This document shows positions 20,433 through 28,847 of a DNA stretch of 64,000 bases, piece by piece (the stretch's first letter is position 1; each line of letters opens with the position of its first letter). Origin of the DNA: Plotosus lineatus (lineage: Eukaryota; Chordata; Actinopteri; Siluriformes; Plotosidae); NCBI GenBank assembly GCA_024760905.1, contig JALRMN010000029.1, positions 1 to 64,000 on the forward strand. The letters run 5' to 3'. Made by a program: the position numbers and the translations under genes. Below the pieces are notes generated by a model. It saw only the letters and a list, made by a program, of their open reading frames with translations. It was not told the DNA's origin and did no database searches.

Positions 20433-21204
20433 TTATGCTAGTTCTGGGTCATTTCTGGTAGCTGTTTGGGTTTCTGAGAGTTTATTCCTGGTGAAATGGA
20501 GAAGGTCAACTCTGATGTCATGGTCGACTGGGTCCTGGTTTTCTGGATTAGGTAGTCTGCTGAGTGAGTCTGGTAGGGGAATTTCTTTGCCAGGTCGGTA
20601 TTTGATTGAAATCATGTCCTTGTAGGCATAATATCATATGCTGGAGTCTAGGTGGTGCTGCCACAAGCTTCTTCTGTAGTATCATGATGAATGGTTTGAT
20701 CTGTTATGACTGAGAATCTTCTTCCATAGAGGTAGGTCTTAAATCTCTCCACGCCAAAGCATGCAGCTAACAGTTCTCTTTTGATGTTGGCATACCTGGT
20801 CTCGATGTCTGTTAATGATTTGGATGCATACACAATGGGTCTTTCCATGCCGTTTCGATCGGGCTGTAGAAGCGCTGCTCCTTTGGCTCTCTTTGGCTAG
20901 CGTCTACTTGAAGTATTGCCGGGGCTTTGATGTCATAGTACTGTAAGGTTCCATCATCAGTCACCATTGATTTAAGATGAGCTAACTGCTGTTGATGGAC
21001 ATCATCCCAGATGAAGGGTACTTCATCCTTTAATAGTTGATGGAGTGAGTCTGCTTTGTTTGACAGGTTGGAGATAAATGGTGATAGGTATTGTATCAGT
21101 CCGAGGAATTCCTGCAATTCTGTCTTGGAGGTTGGAGTTGGCATTTTCTTTATGCCATTGACTTTCTTTGGGTCAGGTCTGATTCCACTTGAACTGTATA
21201 TCAT
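20433..21204 (-). pseudogene. Gypsy element 2 RT thumb and RNase H
   Basis: From right to left: LGLIQYLSPFISNLS (thumb), ILQVDASQ (RNase H first aspartate), ERPIVYASKSLT, RELLAACFGVERFKTYLYGRRFSVITDQ (glutamate and second aspartate), then IKYRPGKEIPLPDSLSRLP. These are the hallmark Ty3/gypsy RNase H blocks. There are frame breaks at about 20650 and 20830. Confidence 0.8.
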
Positions 21205-21237
21205 GCTGAAGAATGAGATTTCTGTCTGTTTGATGTT

Positions 21238-21984
21238 TCATTTGTTGCTGTTGAAAATGAGACCATTTTTCTTTGCCACTTCCATGAGATTGATGAGGTT
21301 CTTGTCGTGTTCTTCTTCTGTAGATCCATAGACGGCTACATCATCTGCAATTCCGACTGCACCTGACGTTTGTTCAAGAATGATATCCATACGCTGTTGA
21401 AATATGTCCTGTGAGACTGATAAGCCGAAAGGAAGTCTCTGGAAGCAGTATTTTCCAAATCGAGTTCTAAATGTTGTCAGAAGTTGACTTCTGTCATCAA
21501 GAAGTATGTTCCAATAACCATTATTTGTGTCAAGTTTAGAGAAATATTTGGCTCCACTGAATATGTGGTTGAGTTCTTTTAGTGTAGGTATTTTGTGGGG
21601 ACATTGTTGTAGTGCTTTTTTGAGTTTGGCTGGGTCTAAACATATGCATATTGCACCTGAAGACTTTGCTGAAAAAGCTAGGCTGGAACAACAGTCAGTG
21701 TGTTCTTCCACTTTTTGATGACTCCTTGTTCTTCCATTTTGTCCAGTTCTGCTTTTATGTTCTCCTTTAGTAGAATAGGCCATTTCCTTGGTGCATCTGT
21801 GTATGGTTCTGCATCCTCCCGTAGATGGAGTTTTGCTGAATTTCCCCATTCTGTTGAACTGCTCTGGGTAGGTATGCTTAAGGTCTTCTTTTGTGTTTAT
21901 TTTCCCTACAGTTTTCACTCCCTTCTCATTGATTGCGCAATGTAGAGTCACAATTCCAAGGGCTGTACATGATGGTAGTCCCAT
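21238..21984 (-). CDS. Gypsy element 2 reverse transcriptase core
   Basis: A 248-codon open stretch. The second half is a clear Ty3/gypsy RT: AICICLDPAKLKKAL, FSKLDTNNGYW (first catalytic aspartate), LPFGLSVSQDIFQQRMD, and IADDVAVYG (the catalytic DD box, with I in place of the usual Y or F). The first half reads out of frame relative to the family, so a frameshift lies near 21680. It would copy element RNA in the cytoplasm; with flanking breaks it is not functional. Confidence 0.8.
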   Translation of the reverse strand: MGLPSCTALGIVTLHCAINEKGVKTVGKINTKEDLKHTYPEQFNRMGKFSKTPSTGGCRTIHRCTKEMAYSTKGEHKSRTGQNGRTRSHQKVEEHTDCCSSLAFSAKSSGAICICLDPAKLKKALQQCPHKIPTLKELNHIFSGAKYFSKLDTNNGYWNILLDDRSQLLTTFRTRFGKYCFQRLPFGLSVSQDIFQQRMDIILEQTSGAVGIADDVAVYGSTEEEHDKNLINLMEVAKKNGLIFNSNK

Positions 21985-21999
21985 AACAGGTGGGCCTGC

Positions 22000-22330
22000 A
22001 ACATCAATGATATAGAATTTGGTATTTTGCTGGGTCTCTTTGAAGCTAAAAAGAATGTTTATTGATCCAAAGCATGGTATGGTGGTTCCATTTTACGCTG
22101 TTAGTGTGATTCCCTGGGGCTGGTCAATCTGTGTAGGTAGCCCCTGCCCATCTAGTTTCTGTGGAAACATTTGTCGGAATGTTCATAATGGAAGGGCATT
22201 CCCTTGTGCTCCTGTATCCACTTTCAGTTTCAGATTGTCGTTCTTGTCATTCCTGTTAATGTCTACTTTGGCTATAATAAATGCTTGATCAGGTGGTTTG
22301 TCATGGTTACTGCACTTGTTGACTGAAGAT
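22000..22330 (-). pseudogene. Gypsy element 2 protease region
   Basis: Minus-strand translation gives VDTGAQGNALPL near 22200-22235, an aspartic-protease active-site block (D-T-G). The frame is interrupted repeatedly after it. It lies between the nucleocapsid-like ORF and RT, the usual Ty3/gypsy order. Confidence 0.65.
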
Positions 22331-22341
22331 ATTTGTAACAA

Positions 22342-22806
22342 CTAGAAAGTAATTGCCTCAAACCGCTCATTTATACTGTGAATTTCTCCTTTTCTGCTCC
22401 CTGATGAATGGATTTGACGTCTATGTGAACGGATTCTTCTGTTTGAGTAGTCATTTCTGTGGCCATTTCCTCTTCTCTCTCCTCCTCGTCTTGAATATGT
22501 TGTAGTCAGGCACAACTTTTCCCAGTGTCCTTGTTTGCCACAAGCATCACAGATGGAATTGTGAGCTGGGCACATCTCTGGTGGTTGACATGTATGATCA
22601 CATCCACATTTCAGGCAATGAGACTGACGACGTTTTGTGTGCATAGCATTGACAGATACTGTGTTAGCTGGTGTAGCCTTGAATGTCCGTCCAAGGCGGA
22701 GTGCGTCCTCAAGCTGGAAACCTTTTGTTTAAACAATTTGAAATGCTCTGTTAAATTACTGGTGCCCCAGTCCATGGACGGTAATAAATCAGCCATTGTG
22801 AATACG
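22342..22806 (-). pseudogene. Gypsy element 2 gag, internally deleted
   Basis: The probable start is the ATG at 22796 (MADLLPSMDWGTSNLTEHFKLF, a gag-like N-terminus). Only ~60 codons lead to the nucleocapsid part at 22342-22644, which has two zinc-knuckle-like clusters: CLKCGCDHTC and CDACGKQGHWEKLC (CCHC). Most of the capsid portion is missing. Confidence 0.7.
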
Positions 22807-22812
22807 TTGATA

Positions 22813-23379
22813 TGGTGAAAATCTCAGAGAGATCGACAGACGGATCGCTGCAGCCTCTGCTGTTAAGCGGTGCCTGTACTGTCCGTCGTGGTGAAGAAGG
22901 AGCTGAGCCGCAAGGCGAAGCTCTCAATTTACCAGTCGATCTACGTTCCAACCCTCACCTATGGTCACGAGCTTTGGGTAGTGACCCAAAGAACAAGATC
23001 ACGGATACAAGTGGCTGAAATGAGCTTCCTTCGCCGGGTGGCGGGGTTCTCCCTTAGAGATAAGGTGAGAAGCTCTACCATCTGTGGAGAGCTCGGCGTA
23101 GATCTGCTGCTCCTCCGCATTGAGAGGGGTCAGTTGAGGTGGCTTGGGCATCTGGTCAGAATGCCTCCCGGACGCCTCCCTGGTGTGGTGTTTCGGGCAT
23201 GTCCAACTGGGAAGAGACCCCGGGGTCGACCCAGAACACGCTGGAGGGACTATGTCTCTTGGCTTGTCTGGGACTGCCTCGGTGTCCCCCCGGGAGAGTT
23301 GGAGGAGGTGGCTGGGGAGAGAGACGTCTGGATCTCTTTGCTTAGGTTGCTGCCCCCACGACCTGACCCCGGACTTTGC

Positions 23380-23422
<43 letters not shown>

Positions 23423-23424
23423 CT
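22813..23424 (+). mobile_element. Rex3-type RTE LINE, 5'-truncated
   Basis: An open frame to 23385 encodes the RTE C-terminal region: YGHELWVVTQRTRSRIQVAEMSFLRRVAGFSLRD..., GQLRWLGHLVRMPP, GKRPRGRPRTRWRDYVSWL, LRLLPPRPDPG. A GAT repeat tail (about 14 units) follows, the usual Rex3 3' end. TTGATA at 22807-22812 and 23425-23430 is a short candidate target duplication. It inserted in the leader of gypsy element 2, just upstream of its gag start. Confidence 0.85.
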
Positions 23425-23576
23425 TTGATACCGTGTCATCAGTCGATGTTGATGTTGGCTTCCCGTCTATTTTCCCCACTCCAAGCTGGTCACTGGTATA
23501 TGAGTTGATTGTTTCTTTCGCACTGGTTTTATCATTTCAGAGTTCACAGATAACACTCACGTTACCGCTGCCACCA

Positions 23577-23775
23577 TGTAATGAGTTCATGACGGAAGAC
23601 ATACAGCTTCAACAACATTTATTTCTCTTATAACTATCATGATACATTCACATGACTGCTCGTGGTTGCCATGTTGGGACGAATCACTCCTCCTGTGCTT
23701 TTCCATATGTAATTACACACAAAAAATACACAATTTCGTCTCTGGGATGGGTGTTAACAGGGCGAAACCATTACA
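23577..23775 (-). mobile_element. 5' LTR of gypsy element 2
   Basis: 199 bp, TGTAATG...CATTACA, partner of 18765-18955. On the minus strand the LTR is followed by TGGTGGCAGCGG (23565-23576), in the position of the primer-binding site; I cannot assign the tRNA. I see no target-site duplication flanking the element. Confidence 0.85.
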
Positions 23776-24460
23776 AAAAGCACCGCTTAACTTACCACTC
23801 ACTATAATGACCTCGCAATCAGTAGGGAAATTATCTGGTGACTGGTGTTCAATGACCTCTATGTTGGAAGTGGGCATTACCAGTGAGTAGTATGCCTTGC
23901 TCTCAAGCTCGGCAGTGCAGCTCACTGGTGACAAGTGTGTGCTGGCCTTTGGATCACTAGAGCAGCTGATCTCACTCTGTGGACACCCACGGCCTGATTC
24001 CTGGTGTGCTGCAACATCTCATCATCCCACCTTTGTGATTCTAGTATTTCTGGATCTGCTCCTCCAGTGGGAATAATGAGAGATCGTGAGCTGCCACAAT
24101 TTGTTACAGGTTCCAGAGTGACTGAACACAAATTATTTTTTTAAGGTCAATGCCCTCGTCTCACTTATAATTTACATTTTCAAACGTAAGAAATAATGTC
24201 ATAATCCTTGATTTTCTCTTCCCAATTTTCATTTTAAGGGAAGTGGGAGGGGTCACTCACCTTAAGCACGATGGTGTAACAGCACCTGCTCATTGGTTCT
24301 CCCTCCCATTAAAACAACACTAAATTTCAAAAGAAAATTTTAGAAAAAAATAAGCAACCACACGTTTGCCTTTTTAATTGGTTTATTTTACACCAGCTCT
24401 TTGGTAAACTTTGTAGATTTAACAAATCTAAAACAGTCATAACAATATCTATTAAATCAT
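23776..24460. other. Unassigned DNA with modest antisense open frames
   Basis: Two minus-strand frames, 23713-23934 and 23922-24131, overlap slightly and could be one disrupted coding segment (LEPVTNCGSSRSLIIPTGG; QRWDDEMLQ). I do not recognise a family. The remainder (24131-24460) shows nothing recognisable. Confidence 0.4.
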
Positions 24461-24461
24461 T

Positions 24462-24925
24462 TATGAATTCATTAATTTGTCAAACTGCTTTATCCAACTA
24501 AACCCTTGGGAAGGCTGGAGCCTATCTCAGCTAATCTTAGATGAAGGTGGGGAACCTGAACACCTCAGCTGTCCATCACAAGGCTAACATACACACTTTT
24601 ACACTCTGCTCCTGAGCTTTAAATTCCATACATTCAATACCTTCCATACATTCCATTATGTATTATGCCTCAGTATATTCAGTTCTCTTTCTAAATAAAC
24701 ACATATCTCTCTATTTCAGATAATTTATTCATTCATAGATTTTCTGAACCACTTAATCCTAATTAGGGTTGCAGGGAGGCTGGCACCCATCCCAGCGAAC
24801 TCCCGGCGAGGACAAAGTACACCCTGGATGGTTCAACAAGCCATCACATGGAAGAAACACACTGATGGCTATGCAGCTCCTCTTGATGAAAGTCAGCAAT
24901 TGTTCTTTTACATGAACCTCACACA
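24462..24925 (-). mobile_element. SINE family 1 tail fragments, two in a row
   Basis: 24462-24625 and 24725-24925 both read on the plus strand as ATTCATT...CTG...TTAATCCTAATTAGGGTTGC...ACACCCTGGA. The second also carries the central SINE block (ATGCAGCTCCTCTTGATG...TTCTTTTACATGAACCTC, reverse of GTTCATGTAAAAGAA). Heads are missing. Between them lies the second copy of the 80-bp repeat of 12692-12775. Confidence 0.65.
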
Positions 24926-24929
24926 ATCC

Positions 24930-25500
24930 AAGCAGTCAATTACAAGACGAAAGAACCAACCACAGACTCTCAGTATGTTTCCCTCCCTGACAGCCTAAAC
25001 ACCTTCTACGCCAGGTTCGAAAGACTAAATACAGACACTCCCTCAAAAGCCACCTGCAACTCCATAAAAATATATTTCAGGTGACACCTGCACAGGCCCT
25101 GAAGGCTCTGAGGTGAGTTAACCCCCACAAGGCTGGAGAAGCAGACAGTGTACTTCCCAGAGTTTTGAAGACCTGTGTGGAACAGCTCAGGTGTGTATGC
25201 AGACATCTTCAATCTGTCTTTACACCAAGCCATAGTTCCTGTGGAACCAGGAGTCTGGTGAACAACATTCTTATCTATGGAGAGGATAACAATCACAGTG
25301 TAAACAAAGATAAGACAAAATAAATAATAATGGACTTTAGAAAACATCCCCCCCCCCCCCCCCGTCCCCCTTGCAACCACTCTTCGTCAAGTGGACTGAG
25401 GTGGAGAGGGCTGACAGCTGTAGGTTCTTAGGACTGCAAATAACATCGGATCTGAACTGGACTTTAAACACTACGGCCATAGTATGTACTGACAATAAAT
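24930..25500 (+). mobile_element. L2-like LINE fragment, decayed
   Basis: Translated traces in several frames: SLPDSLNTFYARFERLNTDT (about 24985-25045), YADIFNLSLHQAIVPG (about 25195-25250), MDFRKHP (25330) and ADSCRFLGLQITSDLNWT (about 25410-25465). These are typical L2/jockey-type RT landmarks in order, with large deletions. A run of 18 C lies at 25349-25366. Confidence 0.65.
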
Positions 25501-25610
25501 AAGTGAGTCGGTAGATGCAACAACAAAGACATTAGACACAAAAATGTAAGTTATATTACACGCAGTTATGTAGTTTAATATATATACACATATGTATAGC
25601 TGAACTGGGA

Positions 25611-25700
25611 GGACATGACAACCTGTTGAGAGTGGGGCTTGAACCCCCAACCTTGGGATCAGTGTGCTGACACCTTTACCACCAGGCCACCACTGCCTCA
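25611..25700 (-). mobile_element. SINE family 1 head fragment
   Basis: On the minus strand: GGCAGTGGTGGCCTGGTGG, then GGGGGTTCAAGCCCC (B-box) and CTCTCAACAGGTTGTCA, matching the heads at 37716 and 54381. It stops after ~90 bases. Confidence 0.7.
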
Positions 25701-25957
25701 GATTATCTAATTAATCCAAATTATGTAGAAGTGGGTCACATTGTTTGTTTGTTTGTTTGTTTGTTTACTTGTTTTTTGTTTGTTTATTTTGTTTTATTTT
25801 TCTTATTATGCCAGTCTCATCTTTGGTTCAGCTTGGTAGTTGGCCATAGTGTTTGTGGTAGGTTTAAATACAGCTGTTTCTCAAAACACAAATAAAATAA
25901 GGTAACCCAGAAGGTGGCCTTCTTTTGCTGCTTGTAAAAGAGGACGGATTGGTATAT

Positions 25958-25992
<35 letters not shown>

Positions 25993-26311
25993 TGATGATC
26001 TGAAGTTGTACCCAGTTCAAAGTCTGTACATTTGGAGCATCATACAGAGTAAAATCCTCCGTGTTGAATCAACACACTGCAGTGTTAATACGTGTCCAAC
26101 TGGACTCAATGAACTCTGTTAATTTAACACTGAAGATTTTATTGTGGAGGAAATTTTAGTTCTGAGTGGAAGTGTCTGTAGGCTGTTGGTTCTGATGGGA
26201 ATATTTATGGCTGATTTTTCTGAGCTTGATGATCTGCACAATATAGTCAGGAATTAAAAATCAGCACAAAAGATATTCACTCAATACAAATGATGTATTT
26301 AACAATACATT
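25701..26311. other. Unassigned AT-rich DNA with (GTTT)n and (GT)n
   Basis: A TTTG repeat lies at 25741-25766 and a GT microsatellite at about 25961-25990. No supported gene. It forms the left flank of ERV-2; ACATT at 26307-26311 is the left target duplication. Confidence 0.6.
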
Positions 26312-26753
26312 TGTAAGAACTCTCTCAGAAGAAGCTCTCATGTAAACCTGCACGATCTGGATTCCTGTATCTCAACGTCTGGGAGCACTCCGGGAACAGA
26401 GGACAACAAACCACACGAGTGAAATCAATCTGGTTTATTCATCTGCTGCTCAGTGTGTGTCACTGGGCATAAAGCTTTTATACAGTGGAGGTGTGTGCGT
26501 GAAAAAGTGGGTACAGAGTCACATGTTTCTTTGTTCACAGCCTAAAAGTTGTACCATAATCAAAGTGCATGATAAGAAACCATCCATCACATTCCTTTGC
26601 CTTAGGGGTGACATTTACTACTCTGTGAACTTTGACCTCAGAAAGGATGCTGCCTTGTAAAGCATCACAACAGCAATAAAAGTCCACGGTTAAAAGCACA
26701 GGAATGCTGCTAATTATACAATGGTTAAAGATAAGTCAGAATGTGACCTTACA
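26312..26753 (-). mobile_element. ERV-2 3' LTR (442 bp)
   Basis: Ends are TGTAAG and CTTACA, a 6-bp inverted repeat. In the element sense it holds a TATA box (TATAAAAG, 26475-26482) and a polyadenylation signal (AATAAA, 26434-26439), so U3, R and U5 can be placed. It is the same length as the LTR at 34057 and differs from it at one position I can see (T versus C within CTCAACG[T/C]CTGGGAG near 26377). It is flanked by ACATT. Confidence 0.95.
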
Positions 26754-26765
26754 ATTCCCTCTTTT
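26754..26765 (-). promoter_or_regulatory. ERV-2 polypurine tract
   Basis: AAAAGAGGGAAT on the minus strand abuts the 3' LTR start, the standard position for plus-strand DNA priming. Confidence 0.85.
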
Positions 26766-26971
26766 ATACTTAAATGTTCATGAAGTATAAATCATTCGTT
26801 AATAAATCGTTGCAGAATACACAAAGGTTCAGCGGGTGTCGAAGGTCGGGATTTTTCAGGAGACCAGGGACCGCGGTTGATCGGGGCCTGTGCTTGAAGG
26901 GCAGCTTGAGCTGCGACGCCTTCGCCCACTGCCTCGAGATACTCAGGTCCCCTCAAGATCCCGACTCCTCA

Positions 26972-28303
26972 CTACACCCGGGACGAAGGGTAAGAGGTGC
27001 CGTCGGACTGCGCATCCAGTTGCGTATACGTTGGTCCACTGAAAGCGTCCATCAGGGCCCACACACGATTCAGCAGACACCTAAGGATGCAAGGTCCGAA
27101 CACACACACCAACAGCAGACAAATGCATACAGGCACAAGCATGGTTAAATATGGAGTGAATATACCAAAAAGGGAATGGAGGAATCCCCAGCCGTAATTT
27201 GGACTTTCGTCGTGTCGCAATTGGGCCGCTACGGCACGCATTTTTTGTAAAGCCTGAGATATATTGCCCCCAGGTGAGTCATTCGGTGGGATGTAGGTAC
27301 AGCAGTGTTCGCCTATAAGAACGCAGACCCCCCCTTCCTTCGCGAGCAATGCATCGAGCGCCATACGGTTCTGGGTAGCCATAAGCCTCAGGGCCGTCAA
27401 TTCCTGGTTAATCCCGTCGACTGCGAGAATAGTGTTATTTACGAACAGGGCAAGCCTATAATGCACTTTGTTTAACTGGCGACGGATGTTCCCTACTCCA
27501 AAGTTCGGGAATAAGATCTCTGCGAATCTCGTACCCTCACTTACCAACTGATGTTCTTCCGGCACCTCGAGGTCACTAAGGGCTGATGCAGATCGCTTAC
27601 GTCGGAGTAAGTAAGGAAACTGTTTAGAGAAAAGGGTGAGGGACGTTTCGATCCGGACGAGCGCGCACCTACCTCTTTGTAACTTCGGGAGGTACAACCA
27701 CAGTTGACCATTGCCGCAGTCCCAATACCAATCTGGGATCCATATGGGCCGCTCTAGATTAAACACCATTCTTCCTGCATTATCATTTCTGAGGTTTATC
27801 GTGGAATTACACCTGCGCGGATCTAGTCCCTGTATCCAGTGCGATGTTTGATTATTAGGTAATCTTACGCATTTTTCGGTGCCTTCCGTGTCCACAGAAC
27901 AGTCGTTCGAGGCTTCCCGGTCTTGTTCTGTACCGTTACCATCATATCGCCAAAAACATATGGGGTACTGCATTCTTAAGTCCCAATGTACTGAGAAGCC
28001 TGAATTTGGATCTAGGTGGCGTCGTAGAAAGATTTCTGACTGATTATAAGTTCCCCACTCGCCCCGGACCCACGTCGAGTTGATGATGGTGTAATTGTCC
28101 CTAGAAGGGGTATATACATATGGGGTTCCTCCATCATGGGGAAACAGAGAGCAAACAATACATTCTTCTAAAGTTACATCACGTTTCACAGTAAAATTCA
28201 AATACTGCCAGAACATGTTATTTTCAGCATGACGGTAATATGTACAAAGACCCGGGGCTGAGCACATCAGCCCGAGCAAGAGCAGAACATGTAGGGTATA
28301 CAT
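26972..28303 (-). CDS. env: ERV-2 envelope glycoprotein (intact, 443 aa)
   Basis: A retroviral surface protein precursor, uninterrupted from the ATG at 28303. It has an N-terminal signal peptide (about residues 1-20), a short SU with many N-glycosylation sites and a CXXC motif (C48-C51), a furin-type site RRKR (234-237), a TM subunit with heptad-like region and a CX6CC motif (C327, C334, C335), a membrane anchor (about 383-406) and a ~37-residue tail. CXXC plus CX6CC marks a gamma-type Env with a covalently linked SU and TM. SU is short compared with the 400 or so residues usual for mammalian gammaretroviruses. A splice acceptor lies upstream at 28431. A complete env in a provirus with broken gag/pol is notable; domestication cannot be judged from one copy. 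Confidence 0.9.
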   Translation of the reverse strand: MYTLHVLLLLGLMCSAPGLCTYYRHAENNMFWQYLNFTVKRDVTLEECIVCSLFPHDGGTPYVYTPSRDNYTIINSTWVRGEWGTYNQSEIFLRRHLDPNSGFSVHWDLRMQYPICFWRYDGNGTEQDREASNDCSVDTEGTEKCVRLPNNQTSHWIQGLDPRRCNSTINLRNDNAGRMVFNLERPIWIPDWYWDCGNGQLWLYLPKLQRGRCALVRIETSLTLFSKQFPYLLRRKRSASALSDLEVPEEHQLVSEGTRFAEILFPNFGVGNIRRQLNKVHYRLALFVNNTILAVDGINQELTALRLMATQNRMALDALLAKEGGVCVLIGEHCCTYIPPNDSPGGNISQALQKMRAVAAQLRHDESPNYGWGFLHSLFGIFTPYLTMLVPVCICLLLVCVFGPCILRCLLNRVWALMDAFSGPTYTQLDAQSDGTSYPSSRV

Positions 28304-28429
28304 AACACAGGATATTTTTCGGTTATCCGTTCCCAGTACGAGAGGGTGTAAAGGTGATACTCATAAGCTTATGTTGAGCCGAATCCGTAGGAAAACACTT
28401 CTCCCTCTTAGGTGATATATGTCTTAAGA

Positions 28430-28440
28430 CCTGGAACAGA
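28430..28440 (-). promoter_or_regulatory. ERV-2 env splice acceptor
   Basis: On the minus strand TATTACCTCTGTTCCAG|GTC, a pyrimidine tract and AG between the pol end (28494) and the env ATG (28303). With the donor at 34025 it would make the spliced env mRNA. Confidence 0.6.
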
Positions 28441-28493
28441 GGTAATAAAGATAGACAACATCATGGTCACACAAAAACAAACAATACAATACT

Positions 28494-28844
28494 TCATTGT
28501 GGGCTTTTCTTCAGTCTGGTAGCATGGATCCACTGTGGAAAGAGGTCAGTTAGTACGGCGGTACGAGTAACAGCGAGTATCTCCGTGGGCTCAATGTAAG
28601 GAGAGTCTCCCAATGAGGAATTTCGTTTCGCAAATTTCTTGACCAGCATCTTGTCTCCGACCTTGAAGGCATGAGCGCTTGCATCGGCCGGAACTGAAGT
28701 AATCTGATTTGTGCGTTCCCAATTGTCATTTCGGACCTGAACAAGGTCCACGGCATACTCGCCCATGTGTATATCTAAATCTTCCGTCCCCAAAGCCTTT
28801 TTTCCCTTCCTCCAAGGCGTGGGAAAGGGTCTCCCCATTACCAC
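28494..28844 (-). pseudogene. ERV-2 integrase C-terminal part, out of frame
   Basis: 116 codons continuing integrase after the core: MVMGRPFPTPW, a LDIHMGEYAVDL block, then KVGDKMLVKKF and AVLTDLFPQWIHATRLK, a gammaretrovirus-like C-terminal DNA-binding region. It is in a different frame from the upstream pol ORF, with the break at about 28850. Confidence 0.8.
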
Positions 28845-28847
28845 TTC

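Noticed and set aside
22870..23385. 171-codon frame looking like a protein-coding gene
   Set aside because: It is the Rex3-type RT C-terminus with a GAT-repeat tail, not a host gene.
23376..23428. Poly-Asp or poly-Met peptides
   Set aside because: Translation of the GAT microsatellite tail; the same holds for the GAT and GT runs at 39011-39150.
18765..23775. Reading gypsy element 2 as a retrovirus with env
   Set aside because: No env-like frame lies between integrase and the 3' LTR; RNase H and protease blocks are Ty3/gypsy type.
25349..25366. Run of 18 C as a functional site
   Set aside because: A homopolymer within a decayed L2 fragment; more likely expansion or sequencing artefact.
26774..27148. 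124-codon plus-strand frame
   Set aside because: Antisense to the intact ERV-2 env and without a domain.
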